Assembly: GCF_901827185.1 (NCBI RefSeq)
Contig: NZ_LR594671.1
Location: forward strand, 5,450,001-5,514,000
DNA length: 64,000 nucleotides
From: Variovorax sp. PBL-E5
Lineage (GTDB): Bacteria; Pseudomonadota; Gammaproteobacteria; Burkholderiales; Burkholderiaceae_C
Reading direction: 5' to 3'
Part shown: piece by piece, positions 63,511 through 64,000 of the stretch
How the letters are laid out: every line of letters starts with the position of its first letter
How positions within the stretch are numbered: the first letter of the stretch is position 1
Translations under genes and position numbers: made by a program
Notes under the pieces: generated by a model
Seen by the model: only the letters and a program-made list of their open reading frames with translations
Told to the model about the DNA's origin: nothing
Databases searched by the model: none

Positions 63511-64000
63511 ATGAAAATCACCCAACGAGCCAGGCAAGGCGGGTTCACGCTGATCGAACTCATGATCGGCCTGCTGCTGGGCATGCTGACCGTGCTGGTG
63601 ATCTCGCAGGTCCTCGCACTGGCCGAAGGCAAGAAGCGATCGGTCGCGATGGGCAGCGACGCGCAGGTCAACGGCGCGATGTCGCTCTACACCCTTCAGC
63701 GCGACATCGAGATGTCGGGCTACGGCGCAACCTCGAGCCTGGACGCGCTGGGCTGCCCGGTGAAGGCGAAGTTCGACGCGATCGGCTCGCCGTTCACCTT
63801 CACGCTGGCGCCGGTCGTCATCAACGACGGCGGCGGCGATGCGCCCGACTCGATCACCGTCCTGCGCGGGCGAACCTCGGGCTTCTCGGCACCCATGGCC
63901 CTGTCGGGCGCCCATACCGCGACGGACAACCATTTCACGGTGGTCTCGTCGTTCGGCGCGGTGGTCAACAACATGATGATCGCCGTGCCGAAGCTGCAGG
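63511..64000 (+). CDS. pilW: Type IV minor pilin PilW, N-terminal part (runs off right edge)
   Basis: An open frame of 163 codons runs from the ATG at 63511 to the end of the window. The leader MKITQRARQGG precedes FTLIELMIGLLLGMLTVLVISQV, then AMSLYTLQRDIEMSGYGATSS, a PilW hallmark. The ribosome-binding GGGAG lies within the end of pilV (gggagctagg). In this family pilX and pilY1 usually follow, which would be outside the window. Confidence 0.9.
   Translation, partial: MKITQRARQGGFTLIELMIGLLLGMLTVLVISQVLALAEGKKRSVAMGSDAQVNGAMSLYTLQRDIEMSGYGATSSLDALGCPVKAKFDAIGSPFTFTLAPVVINDGGGDAPDSITVLRGRTSGFSAPMALSGAHTATDNHFTVVSSFGAVVNNMMIAVPKLQ

Overview
The window is a high-GC, densely coded chromosomal segment of a betaproteobacterium, most likely Comamonadaceae and Variovorax-like. 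This rests on the gene set (glnE next to a yhdP-type AsmA gene, rlpA, purB followed by yaeQ, DUF3717/DUF1289 and DUF2007 genes, the PA4780-type RIO kinase, PglL beside minor pilins) and on strong G/C third-position bias; no database search was possible. I see no rRNA, tRNA, CRISPR array, prophage or insertion sequence.

Layout. 1-10 kb: a catabolic and transport region. A substrate-binding protein runs off the left edge and is divergent from a TetR-family regulator; two identical-form palindromes (CATAA-N6-TTATG) lie between them. Facing TetR is a seven-gene minus-strand operon: class II aldolase, a second paralogous substrate-binding protein, LivH, a fused LivM-LivG, LivF, an FMN 2-hydroxy-acid oxidase and a D-2-hydroxyacid dehydrogenase. 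A dienoyl-CoA-reductase-like SDR diverges from it. 10-16.5 kb: a 1201-residue fused indolepyruvate ferredoxin oxidoreductase divergent from an Lrp/AsnC regulator, then a glutathione transferase and an amidase. 16.5-25 kb: a small secreted Cys protein, two diguanylate cyclases (TPR-GGDEF and PAS-GAF-GGDEF), a RIO kinase, a MerA-like flavoprotein, an MctP-like symporter with its DUF3311 partner, and a DedA protein. 25-30 kb: a four-carbon acid sugar (threonate/erythronate type) operon, ltnD-otnK-otnI, continuing into a deaminase-like amidohydrolase and an Asp/Glu-racemase-family protein. 30-33.3 kb: aceE divergent from a second Lrp/AsnC regulator.

33-41 kb: a PhoX phosphatase gene broken by one missing base, with a Pho-box-like site upstream; mltA overlapping start-to-start with a 47-residue membrane protein; an OmpA-like lipoprotein; and a nitrilase, sensor kinase and FixJ-type regulator run. 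41-50 kb: a yhdP-like gene divergent from glnE, rlpA, and a ferritin-like di-iron protein. 50-57 kb: an exported glutathione peroxidase and a GST separated by two back-to-back intrinsic terminators, purB-yaeQ, two small conserved genes, then a clear yybP-ykoY (Mn2+) riboswitch ahead of a TerC-family gene. 57-64 kb: a glycosyltransferase, an M48 protease, moaC overlapping the 3' end of a PglL-type oligosaccharyltransferase, and a type IV pilin operon (pilE, fimT, pilV, pilW) running off the right edge.

The most rewarding non-coding signals are the TetR operator pair, the manganese riboswitch with its visible alternative helix, and the paired terminators. I did not find a convincing wholly new system; the most unusual gene-level items are the frameshifted phoX, the shared CATG start of mltA and a small membrane gene, and the four-carbon sugar acid cluster lacking its expected aldolase.
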